Assembly (NCBI RefSeq): GCF_003012915.1
Contig: NZ_CP027770.1
Span: 1,426,001-1,490,000 of the forward strand
DNA length: 64,000 nucleotides
Direction: 5' to 3'
From: Staphylococcus felis
GTDB taxonomy: Bacteria > Bacillota > Bacilli > Staphylococcales > Staphylococcaceae
This document shows positions 19,797 through 29,315 of the stretch, in pieces; positions within the stretch are counted from its first letter, which is position 1; the number at the start of each line of letters is the position of its first letter. Both the position numbers and the translations under genes were made by a program. The notes beneath the pieces are model-generated. The model had not been told where the DNA came from, did no database searches, and saw only the letters and a program-made list of their open reading frames with translations.

Positions 19797-20894
19797 TTAT
19801 AATTTGCTTTTATCATTAACATCGCTTTGTGCCGTTAGTATAATTTGATGTCTGTATTTAAAGACATTACGTACTAATGTTTTAATGACAGCATACAAAG
19901 GAACAGCTACCAAAATTAAAACAAATCCACCCAAACTGCCAGATGCTAAGATTACAATAATAATTGTTAACGGATGAATATTGAGCGATTTGCCCATTAC
20001 ATTAGGTGTAATTACATTTCCTTCAAGTTGTTGTGCAATTAAAGTGACGATACAGACCCAAACAAACGTAGTAGGGCTTTGGATTAATCCTAAAATACCA
20101 GCGGGTAAAAATGCCATCCATGGTCCCAAAAATGGAATCATATTGGCAACACAAGCAAACATAACGAGTAAAACCGTATACTCAAGTCCGATAATTGAAT
20201 ATCCAATGAATAGGATAACGCCTAAAATCAAACTGACAGTCACTTGACCTTGAATATAAGATTTTAATGTATGGTTTAAGTCTTTTAATAAGTTTACAAC
20301 AAAAATTTTACGCTCCCCATTAAAAACTTGAGCAATCGCAGGGATAAAACGCTCATGATCTTTTAACATATAAATTAAGAAGAAAGGGACTAGAATTAAT
20401 AAGAACAATGTCGAAATAATACTTGTAATAATATTAAGTGAATTTGATAAAATATCAGAAGTCATCGTACCGAAGTTATTGATCACTTCATTAATTTTAT
20501 CAGTTACTTGTTCTGGTAAACGATCGCGTTGATCTAGTGCAAAATTAATAAAATCTTGCGTTTGATTTTGAATATATGGAAGCTGGTTAATTAAATTTTC
20601 AATTTGCGATGCAATAATCGGACCTACTAAACCAATCACAACAGCAACCATGCCTGTTAACCCTAACAAAATAATTGTAATACTTGCCCATCTTGGAAAA
20701 TGCCATTTTTCAAGTAAATTTTGAAATGGTAAACATATGTAGAATAAAAAGCCACTTAATAGTAATGGTAAAAGAACAGATCCAACAATTGTAATAATTG
20801 GGGCAAATAAGTGATCAATGTCTAAAAATAGTTTGATCAGTAGAAATAAAATAAGTAAAGCAATACCTGTTCGAAACCAGACTTTATTTGTCAT
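19797..20894 (-). CDS. AI-2E/PerM family membrane transporter
   Basis: A 365-residue polytopic membrane protein of the AI-2E exporter (PerM/UPF0118) family. About eight hydrophobic segments are visible. A soluble stretch (residues about 90-150, QNQTQDFINFALDQRDRLPEQ) sits between early helices, and the family motifs LILVPFFLIYMLKD and ANMIPFLGPWMAFLPA follow. Some relatives export AI-2, others move Na+/H+; the substrate here is unknown. The start is ATG 20894 behind AAGGAGG. It is a single-gene unit between a STAR fragment and the divergent AGCS transporter. Confidence 0.88.
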   Translation of the reverse strand: MTNKVWFRTGIALLILFLLIKLFLDIDHLFAPIITIVGSVLLPLLLSGFLFYICLPFQNLLEKWHFPRWASITIILLGLTGMVAVVIGLVGPIIASQIENLINQLPYIQNQTQDFINFALDQRDRLPEQVTDKINEVINNFGTMTSDILSNSLNIITSIISTLFLLILVPFFLIYMLKDHERFIPAIAQVFNGERKIFVVNLLKDLNHTLKSYIQGQVTVSLILGVILFIGYSIIGLEYTVLLVMFACVANMIPFLGPWMAFLPAGILGLIQSPTTFVWVCIVTLIAQQLEGNVITPNVMGKSLNIHPLTIIIVILASGSLGGFVLILVAVPLYAVIKTLVRNVFKYRHQIILTAQSDVNDKSKL

Positions 20895-21107
20895 AAGTTG
20901 AACCTCCTTTTTCAATAAATACACATATTACAGTATAGACTAACTTAGTAGATGTTAAAAGAAATAATTATAATAAGCAATTACAATATTAATTTTGAAA
21001 GTTTTGTGAAAAAATTTTAATTTACAAGAGTAGCGCTATAAGGGTATACTAAAAGCATATTTATCAGAAAATTTTCAATATTGTAGTTTGGGATAGGGGA
21101 GATGTTT

Positions 21108-22688
21108 ATGTTGGAGTCAATTGTTGGGTGGCTTAATGAAATTGTTTGGAGTAAGCCGCTTGTTTTTGGACTATTAATTACAGGTATAGCATTTAGTTTA
21201 ATAACGCGATTTTTACAGTTAAGGCATTTTAAAGAAATGATACGGTTGATGTTTCAAGGTGAAAAGTCACCAACGGGTATTTCAAGTTTTCAAGCAATTG
21301 CATTATCTTTAGCAGGTCGTGTTGGAACAGGGAATATCGTTGGTGTTTCTACGGCTATATTTATTGGGGGACCGGGTGCTGTATTTTGGATGTGGGCGAC
21401 AGCATTTTTAGGTGCTGGCACAGCTTTTATCGAATCAACATTAGGTCAGATTTATAAAAAAGAAGAAGATGGTGAATATCGTGGGGGGCCTGCTTACTAT
21501 ATTGAGCGAGGAATTAAAGGTCAATTTGGTAAGATTTATGGTCTTATCTTTGCGATTGTAACGATTATCTCTGTAGGGTTGCTTTTACCTGGTGTTCAAT
21601 CAAATGCCATTGCGAGTTCAATGCAAAATGCGTTTGGTATACCGCCATGGGTGATTGCTTCTGTATTAATTGTGATTTTAGCATTGATTATTTTTGGAGG
21701 CGTTAAGTCTATTGCTAAAGTTGCTACAGCAGTGGTACCGTTTATGGCTATTATTTATATTGTTATGGCATTGATTATTATTATATTGAATATTGAGCAA
21801 ATACCTGGGTTGTTTGCATTAATATTTAAGTCTGCGTTCGGCATGGAAGCGGCATTCGGGGGGATATTTGGTGCGATGATTGAGATTGGAGTGAAACGAG
21901 GTCTTTACTCTAATGAAGCGGGTCAAGGAACAGGGCCACACGCTGCAGCTGCTGCAGAAGTATCGCATCCAGCTAAGCAAGGTTTAGTACAAGCATTTTC
22001 AGTTTATGTTGATACACTGTTTGTATGTACAGCGACTGCTTTAATCATTTTAATTTCAGGAACGTACAATACAACTAATGGACAAACAGCAGCAAATGGT
22101 ATGCCTCATTTAATTAAAGATGGTGGCATTTACGTTCAATCGGCTGACGGTGGAAAAGATTACTCAGGTACAGCAATGTATGCACAAGCAGGTATAGACA
22201 AAGCGCTCCAAGGATCTACTTATCACTTTGATCCTAATTTCTCAGGCTTTGGCTCATATTTTATTGCTATTGCGCTATTTTTCTTCGCATTTACGACTAT
22301 ACTAGCATATTACTATATCGCTGAAACGAATGTCAGCTTTATGACAAATCGCATAGCTAAGAAACAAAATAAGTTATGGCGTAATGTGACTCGTGTTGTA
22401 CTCATTGCAGCGACAGCGTATGGTGCCATTAAAACTGCGGATGTAGCATGGGCAATGGGTGACTTAGGTGTAGGTATGATGGCATGGTTAAACTTAATTG
22501 CCATATGGATTTTATTTAAACCTGCTCTGAATGCACTACATGATTTTGAAAAGCATAAAAAACAATATGGATCGGGTAAAACAGCAATATACCGTCCTGA
22601 TCCAGAAAAGTTTCCGACAGCCACATTCTGGTTGGAAGATTATCCAAAACGATTAAAAGAAGAAAATTATATCCAAAATAACGAATAA
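21108..22688 (+). CDS. Alanine/glycine:cation symporter (AGCS family)
   Basis: A secondary transporter that imports alanine or glycine with Na+. The 526-residue membrane protein has about ten helices and the family motifs ALSLAGRVGTGNIVGVSTAIF, WMWATAFLGAGTAFIEST, GLYSNEAGQGTGPHAAAAAEVSHP and FAFTTILAYYYIAETN. The start is ATG 21108, six bases after AGGGGAG; the in-frame ATG 21102 touches that site. The specific substrate cannot be told from sequence. It is followed after 82 bp by the esterase gene with its own ribosome site. Confidence 0.92.
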   Translation: MLESIVGWLNEIVWSKPLVFGLLITGIAFSLITRFLQLRHFKEMIRLMFQGEKSPTGISSFQAIALSLAGRVGTGNIVGVSTAIFIGGPGAVFWMWATAFLGAGTAFIESTLGQIYKKEEDGEYRGGPAYYIERGIKGQFGKIYGLIFAIVTIISVGLLLPGVQSNAIASSMQNAFGIPPWVIASVLIVILALIIFGGVKSIAKVATAVVPFMAIIYIVMALIIIILNIEQIPGLFALIFKSAFGMEAAFGGIFGAMIEIGVKRGLYSNEAGQGTGPHAAAAAEVSHPAKQGLVQAFSVYVDTLFVCTATALIILISGTYNTTNGQTAANGMPHLIKDGGIYVQSADGGKDYSGTAMYAQAGIDKALQGSTYHFDPNFSGFGSYFIAIALFFFAFTTILAYYYIAETNVSFMTNRIAKKQNKLWRNVTRVVLIAATAYGAIKTADVAWAMGDLGVGMMAWLNLIAIWILFKPALNALHDFEKHKKQYGSGKTAIYRPDPEKFPTATFWLEDYPKRLKEENYIQNNE

Positions 22689-22770
22689 ATAGAATATAAG
22701 CTTGATATATTAACAGCTTTCGCGTCTCTTGATACAATAAGGTTAATTCGTATAAGGGGGCGCTTTTTTA

Positions 22771-23508
22771 ATGACAGAGTTTAAACCAGGTCAATTAACG
22801 CAAACACAATTTAAAAGTGAAATACTTGATAGGGAAATTACATTATCTGTATATCTTCCAGAAGACTATTCTGATTTATATAAATCTAAAGTTGTATTTT
22901 GTTTCGATGGTCGAGATTTTTTTAAATTTGGTCAAATCCATCGTCTATATGAAAGACTTCGAAAGCATAATGAAGTTGAACGTGTGATTATGATTGGATT
23001 TCATTATGAGAGTGTGACGAAACGACGTCAAGAATTCCATCCACAAGGTGAATTTGCATCGAAAACAGTTCAAGCTGTAGCAAAAGAAATTTTTCCTTGG
23101 ATTGATCAGACTTTCCCAACTTATAAAGTGGGACATGCACGCATCGTGTTAGGAGATAGTTTGGCGGGAAGCATTGCGCTGCTCACGGCTTTATCTTATC
23201 CACGAATTATCAGTCAGGTAGGAATGTTGAGCCCGCACGTTGATGAGGTTGTAGAAATGTTATTGCACCGATGCCAATTCAAAGAAAACTTATCAATTTG
23301 GCATGTCATTGGTAAAGAAGAAATTGACTTTAAGTTGCCTACAAGTGGAGAGCAAGCAGACTTTCTAACACCGAACCGTACATTGAAAAAATTAATTGAG
23401 CCGACTGTATTATCTTATTATTACGAGGAATTAGAAGGAGGACATAATTGGAAAACATGGCGAAAAGAGCTGCCAAAATTACTGCAATATTTTTTAAGTA
23501 ACCAATAA
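22771..23508 (+). CDS. Alpha/beta-hydrolase esterase (YjcH-like)
   Basis: A 245-residue cytosolic esterase of the EsteraseD/Fes-like group. The nucleophile elbow is GDSLAGSIALL near residue 129, and the catalytic His lies in EGGHNWKTWRKEL near residue 225. An oxyanion-region strand FCFDGRDFFKFG is near residue 50. It precedes the yjcG-type gene by about 50 bp, matching the neighbouring yjcG/yjcH pair of Bacillus subtilis. The natural substrate is not known. Confidence 0.85.
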   Translation: MTEFKPGQLTQTQFKSEILDREITLSVYLPEDYSDLYKSKVVFCFDGRDFFKFGQIHRLYERLRKHNEVERVIMIGFHYESVTKRRQEFHPQGEFASKTVQAVAKEIFPWIDQTFPTYKVGHARIVLGDSLAGSIALLTALSYPRIISQVGMLSPHVDEVVEMLLHRCQFKENLSIWHVIGKEEIDFKLPTSGEQADFLTPNRTLKKLIEPTVLSYYYEELEGGHNWKTWRKELPKLLQYFLSNQ

Positions 23509-23557
23509 TTCGAAATTTTGCTATAATATAGATAAATAAAACAAAGGAGGAATTTCA

Positions 23558-24067
23558 ATGATTTTAGGATTAGCGTTAATTCCATCACAAAATTTCCAAG
23601 ATGATATCAATGCATATCGTAAACGTTATGATAAGCATTACACTAAAATTCAGCCACATATTACCATTAAAAGTTCATTTGAAGTCGATGACAGTGAATT
23701 AGAAAAAGTAAAGTCAGAAATTCGCACTCGATTAGAAGGGAGCGAACCTGTAGAAGTACATGCGACGAAAGCATCTAACTTTGCACCAACAACGAATGTA
23801 ATATATTTTAAAGTTGAAAAAACACCAGGTTTAGAGTCGCTATTTAGTGCATTTGATACTGAAGATTTCTATGGTGTAGCAGAACATCCATTTGTACCAC
23901 ATTTCACGATTGCTCAAGGTCTAACAAGTCAAGAGTTTGAAGATATTTACGGTCAAGTTCGACTAGCAGGTATTGACTACAAAGAAACCATTTCTACATT
24001 ATCATTAATGCAATTTAATCAAGAAGAAGATAGATGGGAAGAAATCGAAACGTATCATTTAGGTTAA
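23558..24067 (+). CDS. YjcG-type 2H phosphoesterase family protein
   Basis: A 169-residue member of the 2'-5' RNA ligase-like 2H phosphoesterase superfamily. Two H-x-T/S-x motifs are visible: HITIKSSF near residue 34 and HFTIAQGL near residue 115, which form the active site in this fold. The length fits the YjcG group conserved in Firmicutes. The substrate is unknown; relatives cut or ligate 2'-5' or cyclic phosphodiesters. The start ATG follows AAAGGAGG. A reversed STAR-like repeat lies immediately downstream. Confidence 0.88.
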   Translation: MILGLALIPSQNFQDDINAYRKRYDKHYTKIQPHITIKSSFEVDDSELEKVKSEIRTRLEGSEPVEVHATKASNFAPTTNVIYFKVEKTPGLESLFSAFDTEDFYGVAEHPFVPHFTIAQGLTSQEFEDIYGQVRLAGIDYKETISTLSLMQFNQEEDRWEEIETYHLG

Positions 24068-24083
24068 TCAACGTAAATAAAAC

Positions 24084-24358
24084 GAGTCTAGGGCATCAAT
24101 CCCAAAATATAGCGTAGAGATGATTAAATCACCTCTACGCTTTACTTTTATCAATCATTCGTATTGTTTGGCTCGCATTTCCTAGTAGGATGGGTCGAGC
24201 CCTGGTCTCGACGCTCATCCTATTCCCTCAGGCGTCTCGCCAACAATACGACGTGATATACATGTAATTTTATATCAAAATACTTTTAAAAAAAGACGCT
24301 TTCGTATCATTGAATGAATCATCTCATTATAAGAAAACTTCGAGATATTTATGTTTTG
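24084..24358 (-). repeat. STAR-like intergenic repeat, copy 3 (reverse)
   Basis: The element at 2341-2674 in reverse orientation, running from GAGTCTAGGGCATCAATCCC to ATAAGAAAACTTCGAGATAT. All the paired arms are kept, including CGTATTGTTTGGC/GCCAACAATACG and the GTCGAG/CTCGAC centre. It fills the spacer between two convergent genes, yjcG-type and PTS IID, the same setting as copy 1. Confidence 0.75.
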
Positions 24359-24381
24359 TAAGCTCAATTGAATAATGGAGA

Positions 24382-25275
24382 TTAGATTTTTTCCATAATA
24401 CCTAAACTTGAAAAGATAATGGCGATGATAATAACGATGAATATTGCTCGGGTAGAGTTCATATTTTTACGTCCTAGTAACCAGTAAACTCCAAAAACAA
24501 CACCTAAAGGTAATAATTTTGGCAAAATCATATCTGCATTATCTCTAAAATTAATTGTGACATCGCCTAGTGTTGGTTCAAAAGCAAATTGAACACGAAT
24601 CATTGTGGCAACGAGTGCACCTACCATAAATACACCCATTAAAGTTGCTGCATTTGTCAGTGATTCTAAGCGATGTTGCATTGTTGTAACAAGAGAGACG
24701 CCCTCTTTGTAAGCAAAAGGTAACTGCTTCCATCTAAAACCGATAATGAATAATATAGCTACAAACCAGAGTACAATACCAAACGGATTCCCATCGGCAG
24801 CCATGTTTGCTGCGATGGCACCGAATATGGTTGGAATGAGGGAGCCAAATATAGCATCACCTACTGCAGCAAATGGCCCCATAAGACCAACTTTAATCCC
24901 TTTAACGGATTCTTTCGCTTTGTATCCTTCTTCTTCCTCCATCGCAAGATCTATCCCTGTAACGATAGTATTAAAGTAGTTACTTGTATTAAAAAATTGA
25001 ACATGAGTACGCATCATCTCTTTTAGTTCTGGTGTATCATCACCGTATATTTTACGTAATTGAGGTAAAATTGTGAATAAATATCCAGATCCTTGCATAC
25101 GCTCATAGTTCCATCCCCATTGGAAAAAGAACAAACTTCTTAAGTTAATTTGACGAAAATCCTTTTTTGTAAGTTCGTATGGCGTTTGAGGTGCAACACC
25201 ATTGAGAGAATCATCTTTGAATGGATCGCTTAAAGCTAATGGTTCTTTTGGATTGGTCTTATTAGAGTTCGTCAT
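24382..25275 (-). CDS. PTS mannose/fructose/sorbose family IID component
   Basis: Membrane subunit of a mannose-class phosphotransferase. The 297-residue protein has the EIID pattern: TKKDFRQINLRSLFFFQWGWNYERMQGSGYLFTILPQLRKIY, GLMGPFAAVGDAIFGSLIPTIFGAIAA, and C-terminal membrane helices near residues 255-295. With IIC it forms the sugar channel. The start is ATG 25275, nine bases after GAGGGGG, overlapping the IIC stop by 14 bases. No IIA or IIB gene lies nearby, so the phosphoryl-transfer subunits must be encoded elsewhere or shared with another system. Confidence 0.92.
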   Translation of the reverse strand: MTNSNKTNPKEPLALSDPFKDDSLNGVAPQTPYELTKKDFRQINLRSLFFFQWGWNYERMQGSGYLFTILPQLRKIYGDDTPELKEMMRTHVQFFNTSNYFNTIVTGIDLAMEEEEGYKAKESVKGIKVGLMGPFAAVGDAIFGSLIPTIFGAIAANMAADGNPFGIVLWFVAILFIIGFRWKQLPFAYKEGVSLVTTMQHRLESLTNAATLMGVFMVGALVATMIRVQFAFEPTLGDVTINFRDNADMILPKLLPLGVVFGVYWLLGRKNMNSTRAIFIVIIIAIIFSSLGIMEKI

Positions 25276-26161
25276 CTTCAATTTCCCCCTCATCTAAATG
25301 ATCTTGATGTGTTTGATTTTGACTATTGGACACTTTGACACTTGTTTGCTGATTGCGTTGATAGGCCATTGCAGCAAAGCTAAAACCGATTAAAGCGACA
25401 GCTAACATAGGTAGTGGGCTAAAAACAGTTGTGAAGTTATCATCTAGTCCTGCAACAGAAGTACCTATACTTGATAAGCCGCCATAAATAGTCGCAAATA
25501 AAGCTGTAATGATAAAGCCTAATATAAAGTACGGATAATGACGTTTAAGCGGTAGGTATTTTAATAAAATTGCAAAACCTACTGCAGGAAGTAAAGCGCC
25601 AGCAAGTGTTAAACCATCACCCAGCCATTTCAGATCAGAATTCAAATAATCAACGACAGGTTTCACAATGCTGCTTCCAAATGTAAGTGCTAAAAATACA
25701 GGTAAAGCACGAGATAATGACCAAGGGATCATACCGTATAAAAAGTTTCGTTCAATTCCTTTGTAATCCATTTGCTCGATTTTACTGTCAATACGATGTG
25801 CAAAAAACGTATTTGTAAAGCGAGCTAAAATGTCTGTCTGTATCATCAAGCTAGCCACAGGAACACCTAACGTCGCGAGTGCTTGTTGAGGGTTCATGCC
25901 GATTGCTACTGAAAATGCAACAGCTAAAACTGTGCCTGAGTTTGCGTCAATATGTGAGGCACCACCGAAAGTTCCTACACCTAAAATAGTTAATTGCATA
26001 CCGCCCCCAATCATCAAACCGGTTGTAACATCTCCCATTACAAGACCAGTTATTAAACCTGCCATAACAGGTTGGGCTAAAAATCCAAATGATAAATTAT
26101 CTAATATTTGAACACCAGCATAAATTGTTAATATGGCTATTTGCCACCATAGAATATCCAT
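25262..26161 (-). CDS. PTS mannose/fructose/sorbose family IIC component
   Basis: A 299-residue EIIC of the mannose class, the main sugar-translocating membrane subunit. Recognisable parts are the start with ILDNLSFGFLAQPVMAGLITGLVMGD, the GGGMQLTILGVGTFGGASHIDANSGT segment and about eight hydrophobic helices. The C-terminus is a hydrophilic Gln/Asp/Glu tail (about residues 262-299). The start ATG follows AAGGGGTGG. A CcpA-type cre box lies 24 bp before the start. It is encoded just downstream of the sulfatase on the same strand, suggesting uptake of a sugar released from, or still carrying, sulfate. Confidence 0.92.
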   Translation of the reverse strand: MDILWWQIAILTIYAGVQILDNLSFGFLAQPVMAGLITGLVMGDVTTGLMIGGGMQLTILGVGTFGGASHIDANSGTVLAVAFSVAIGMNPQQALATLGVPVASLMIQTDILARFTNTFFAHRIDSKIEQMDYKGIERNFLYGMIPWSLSRALPVFLALTFGSSIVKPVVDYLNSDLKWLGDGLTLAGALLPAVGFAILLKYLPLKRHYPYFILGFIITALFATIYGGLSSIGTSVAGLDDNFTTVFSPLPMLAVALIGFSFAAMAYQRNQQTSVKVSNSQNQTHQDHLDEGEIEDDEL

Positions 26162-26184
26162 TGTAAATCCACCCCTTCATTTAT

Positions 26185-26198
26185 TGATAACGCTTACA
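26185..26198 (-). promoter_or_regulatory. Catabolite-responsive element (cre) before PTS IIC
   Basis: On the minus strand TGTAAGCGTTATCA agrees at all 14 positions with the cre consensus TGWAARCGYTWNCW. It lies between the sulfatase terminator and the IIC start, so CcpA repression of the PTS genes when better sugars are present is expected. Confidence 0.75.
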
Positions 26199-26210
26199 TT
26201 ATTAAGTATT

Positions 26211-26270
26211 AAAAAAGCGTATAAGACCATTAAAACTGACAAATAATTAAACGATGGTCCCCACGCTTTG
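26211..26270 (-). terminator. Terminator after the sulfatase gene
   Basis: Read on the minus strand AAAGCGT and ACGCTTT close a stem that also contains GACCAT/ATGGTC, followed by six T. It separates the sulfatase transcript from the PTS IIC-IID unit, unless it is read through. Confidence 0.7.
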
Positions 26271-26293
26271 ATAAGTCAATTAAAGTATGTAAG

Positions 26294-27769
26294 CTATGAC
26301 TTATTAACTTTTGCTTTTAAGTGGTCTAATGTTGGTTTTGTTGATGAAACAGTCTGGAGTTGTCCGTTTTTCACAAAACCTTCCTCTCGATTTGCCAAAA
26401 CTTTAATGAGTTGGTTTTTGAGTTGTGTTTTAATATGTTGATAATCTTGCTCATCAATTAAATTATGTTTTTCATGTGGATCGTTTTGATAATTGAATAG
26501 TTGTTCAATTCCTCTTACGGGATACCACGTGTATTTCCACTCATCATTTAAAATAAATTGATTCGAATCTTTTCCAAAACTATGCTCTCCATGTAAAAAG
26601 TCACGTGTTTTGTAGTCTGATTGATAGAGTGCAGGTTTTAAACTTACGCCATCGATATTTTGTGGTATATCGATATTAGCTAAATCTAATAATGTCGGTA
26701 AAATATCTCTTAATTCTGCAATTTGATTTAAATTTTTGTGCTCACCTTTAAGTATATCCCCTTTGTCATAAATCATCATTGGAATATGAATGCTCCCTTG
26801 GTAGGGGTACGCTTTTCTGAAAAGGTTATGTTCTCCTAATTGATCGCCATGGTCTGAGACGAATAAAATAAGTGTATTTTTAGCAATACGTTGTTCATTT
26901 AAAGCAATCATGAAGCGTCCAATTTGATGATCAATATGAGTGATGTTTCCATAGTATCCTGCGCGCATTCGATCTAAATCATGTTGATGATAGTGACCTT
27001 TTTTCGCTGTAATACTAAAAGGTAATGTCTCCTCTATCTCTTTCCAATCTCCAATAATAATCTCAGGAAATTCATCCTTTAAATCCATATACATATCAAA
27101 ATAATATTGAGGCGGATTTAATGGAGGATGCGGTCTTGTGAATGATAAATTCAAAAAAAAGGGCTTTTCAGGATCTCGACGTTGTAGGAAACGGATTCCT
27201 TCATGAACGACCCAATTTGTCGGATGGTACTTTTCCTCATACATCCAAGGGCGAGCGACCCAAGAATTTGGTTCGATACCGTCATCCATCAAATCTGCAT
27301 GATGACCTAATTGCGCTTTTAACCACACGAGATAATCATCCACAAATTCAAAATTGCGTCCATAAGCTTGGGTGTATTTGCGTGCTTCATGTAGATATCC
27401 ATCGTGAAGCATAACGTGATCAAAGCCGATACGCTTACGTTCAGGTGTCACATGAAGTTTGCCAATAGCCTCTGTTTGATAACCAGCTTCTCTAAAATAA
27501 TCAGCCATAAATTGATCATATGCCCAGTCCACATTATCTTCATAACCCACTCGACCGTGGTTCACTTGATTAAGTCCTGTCATTAATGATGCACGTGAAG
27601 CGATACAGCTTGGAACGGCTGTATACATCTGCTTAAAGTGATAACCTTGATCAGCTAACATATCCAAATGGGGTGTTGAAACAACTGGGTGGTGATGATG
27701 TCCTAATGTATCATAACGTAATTGGTCAACACATATGAGTATGACATTTGGTTTTTCAGGTGATTGCAT
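26294..27769 (-). CDS. Sulfatase (arylsulfatase family)
   Basis: A 491-residue sulfatase of the alkaline-phosphatase superfamily. The N-terminal metal strand is NVILICVDQLRYDTLG. The formylglycine motif is CIASR in AVPSCIASRASLMTG near residue 54, the Cys-type C-x-P/A-x-R that needs an activating enzyme. The second metal site is in LFVSDHGDQLGEHNLFRKAYPYQGSIHIPM near residue 307. No signal peptide is visible, so it probably works in the cytosol on imported sulfated sugar or choline sulfate-like esters. It shares strand with a mannose-class PTS, which favours a sulfated carbohydrate. The start ATG follows AAAGGAG. Confidence 0.9.
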   Translation of the reverse strand: MQSPEKPNVILICVDQLRYDTLGHHHHPVVSTPHLDMLADQGYHFKQMYTAVPSCIASRASLMTGLNQVNHGRVGYEDNVDWAYDQFMADYFREAGYQTEAIGKLHVTPERKRIGFDHVMLHDGYLHEARKYTQAYGRNFEFVDDYLVWLKAQLGHHADLMDDGIEPNSWVARPWMYEEKYHPTNWVVHEGIRFLQRRDPEKPFFLNLSFTRPHPPLNPPQYYFDMYMDLKDEFPEIIIGDWKEIEETLPFSITAKKGHYHQHDLDRMRAGYYGNITHIDHQIGRFMIALNEQRIAKNTLILFVSDHGDQLGEHNLFRKAYPYQGSIHIPMMIYDKGDILKGEHKNLNQIAELRDILPTLLDLANIDIPQNIDGVSLKPALYQSDYKTRDFLHGEHSFGKDSNQFILNDEWKYTWYPVRGIEQLFNYQNDPHEKHNLIDEQDYQHIKTQLKNQLIKVLANREEGFVKNGQLQTVSSTKPTLDHLKAKVNKS

Positions 27770-27906
27770 AGAACGACTCCTTTCTTATTTATATTAATTA
27801 AAAAATATCATGACTCACTTATTGTAACAATATAACCAATTTGAGCGATAATGGCTATTCATATTAGAATATTAAAAAAATAATGCTATTTTTTAAGGTG
27901 ATAAAG

Positions 27907-27930
27907 CTTGTTATAAATATTTATAACAAG
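27907..27930. promoter_or_regulatory. Perfect 24-bp palindrome upstream of the sulfatase
   Basis: The half-site CTTGTTATAAAT is followed by its exact inverted copy, with no spacer. It lies about 140 bp before the sulfatase start and 200 bp from the end of ltaA. A perfect AT-rich dyad of this size without a T run looks like the operator of a dimeric regulator, perhaps one controlling the sulfatase. No regulator gene is adjacent. Confidence 0.55.
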
Positions 27931-28027
27931 TGAAAAAATAATAAGATGGGATACTGTGAATTGTGTTTTCAATAGAAAATGGCTTTATTTGGAGGGGGAA
28001 TTATGTAGAAAGTCGGAAGTACAAAAA

Positions 28028-28093
28028 AGAAAGAATAACTTATTCTTTCTAAAAAACAACTTTTAGGTGAGAAAAAAACAAACCTAAAAGTTG
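28028..28093. terminator. Two tandem hairpins at the ltaA end
   Basis: AGAAAGAATAA/TTATTCTTTCT (28028-28050) and CAACTTTTAGGT/ACCTAAAAGTTG (28057-28093) are perfect stems of 11 and 12 bp. They are downstream of ltaA on the minus strand and probably end its transcript. The rest of 27770-28127 holds the palindrome and no gene. Confidence 0.65.
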
Positions 28094-28127
28094 TAGGAAA
28101 TTAACTATTAATATTGATTCATTTATG

Positions 28128-29315
28128 CTATATTTTGGCACGAGATTTGATGAAGTAGATACCGTAAAACAATGCGAGAAAAAGTATCAACGCTGATGCA
28201 AAATAAAATGAGAAAATAGGGTTACTGGTTACTTGTGAAATCTGACCTCCTAAAAATGCACCAATCATTGCACCAAAGCCTTGAATACTATTGATTACAC
28301 CCCAAGTTTCTTCTTGTTCACTCGAATGGATAAATCCAGCCATAAATGTATTCCAAGCAGGTAATAATAGTCCGTATAACAAACCAATTAAAAATGCAAT
28401 GACCCAAACAACTTCAATATGATTAATCATCGTGAGTCCTAATATAGACGTTCCGTATAGTATAAATCCGATAAATATGACCCAGTACATAAAGCGGATA
28501 GAGTGTTTATCAATTAACTTAGATAAGAATAACATTGAGATGGTGCAACCTATTGCTCCGATAACAATAGCGAGTGTATATTCAATAGTTGAAACGCCAA
28601 CGATATTTAATGCATATTGTGGTAAAACAGGAACGAGCGCACTTATAGCGATGCCTTGTATTAATATCCCAGGAAATAATATAAGATGACGCTGAGTAAC
28701 ACTTACGATTTGTTTTAATTGCTGTTTGACATTTTTGGTATTGTAATCGGTTAATTTTACTTTGACAAAACAATAAAGTACGAGTGCAACAGCAATACAT
28801 AGTGCCATTAAAAAGTTATAATGTGTTGGATGTGCTTTGAAGATTAAATTCATACTTATCATTCCGACTAATAAACCAGATAACCATGAAAAATAAACAT
28901 ATCCCATTTGTTTGCCACGTGTTGATTCATCTACACTTGCAAGCATAATAACCCAAATTGGACAGACAGCTATACCTAACATAATAGAACTACTTATTAA
29001 GACGATGGGAGATAAAGGAAAAAGAATAACCAATGTCAAACTCACTAAAGCAAGTATAAAACCCAATGTGAGTACAATACGAGGACCTAACCTTTTTAAT
29101 ACAAATCCAATCACAAAATTAGAAATTGAATCTGCAACAAAATGGATTGAAATCGCAGCAGAAGTAATACCGACAGCAATAGAAGTCACTGTCGGTAGAA
29201 TTGTTAAATAACTTAAAACATACATACCTCTTGCAAGTTCCATTAAAAATAATATAATGAGCAAAATATAAAAGTTTTTATGATAATTGTAGCTATTTGA
29301 CGAGTAATTTTGCAT
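28128..29315 (-). CDS. ltaA: Glycolipid flippase LtaA (MFS)
   Basis: LtaA moves the diglucosyl-diacylglycerol anchor of lipoteichoic acid across the membrane. The 395-residue major-facilitator protein has twelve helices and matches the S. aureus protein in length and in segments such as [39 protein letters not shown] and [20 protein letters not shown]. The start chosen is ATG 29315 (MQNYSSN), 14 codons inside the longest frame. It overlaps the end of ugtP by 23 bases, as expected of the coupled ypfP-ltaA operon. Confidence 0.95.
   Translation of the reverse strand: MQNYSSNSYNYHKNFYILLIILFLMELARGMYVLSYLTILPTVTSIAVGITSAAISIHFVADSISNFVIGFVLKRLGPRIVLTLGFILALVSLTLVILFPLSPIVLISSSIMLGIAVCPIWVIMLASVDESTRGKQMGYVYFSWLSGLLVGMISMNLIFKAHPTHYNFLMALCIAVALVLYCFVKVKLTDYNTKNVKQQLKQIVSVTQRHLILFPGILIQGIAISALVPVLPQYALNIVGVSTIEYTLAIVIGAIGCTISMLFLSKLIDKHSIRFMYWVIFIGFILYGTSILGLTMINHIEVVWVIAFLIGLLYGLLLPAWNTFMAGFIHSSEQEETWGVINSIQGFGAMIGAFLGGQISQVTSNPIFSFYFASALILFLALFYGIYFIKSRAKI

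Noticed and set aside
19621-19848. A 75-codon plus-strand open frame between MITE copy 2 and the AI-2E-type gene
   Set aside because: It runs through the STAR-like repeat fragment and into the 3' end of the opposite-strand gene, and has no ribosome site or family pattern.
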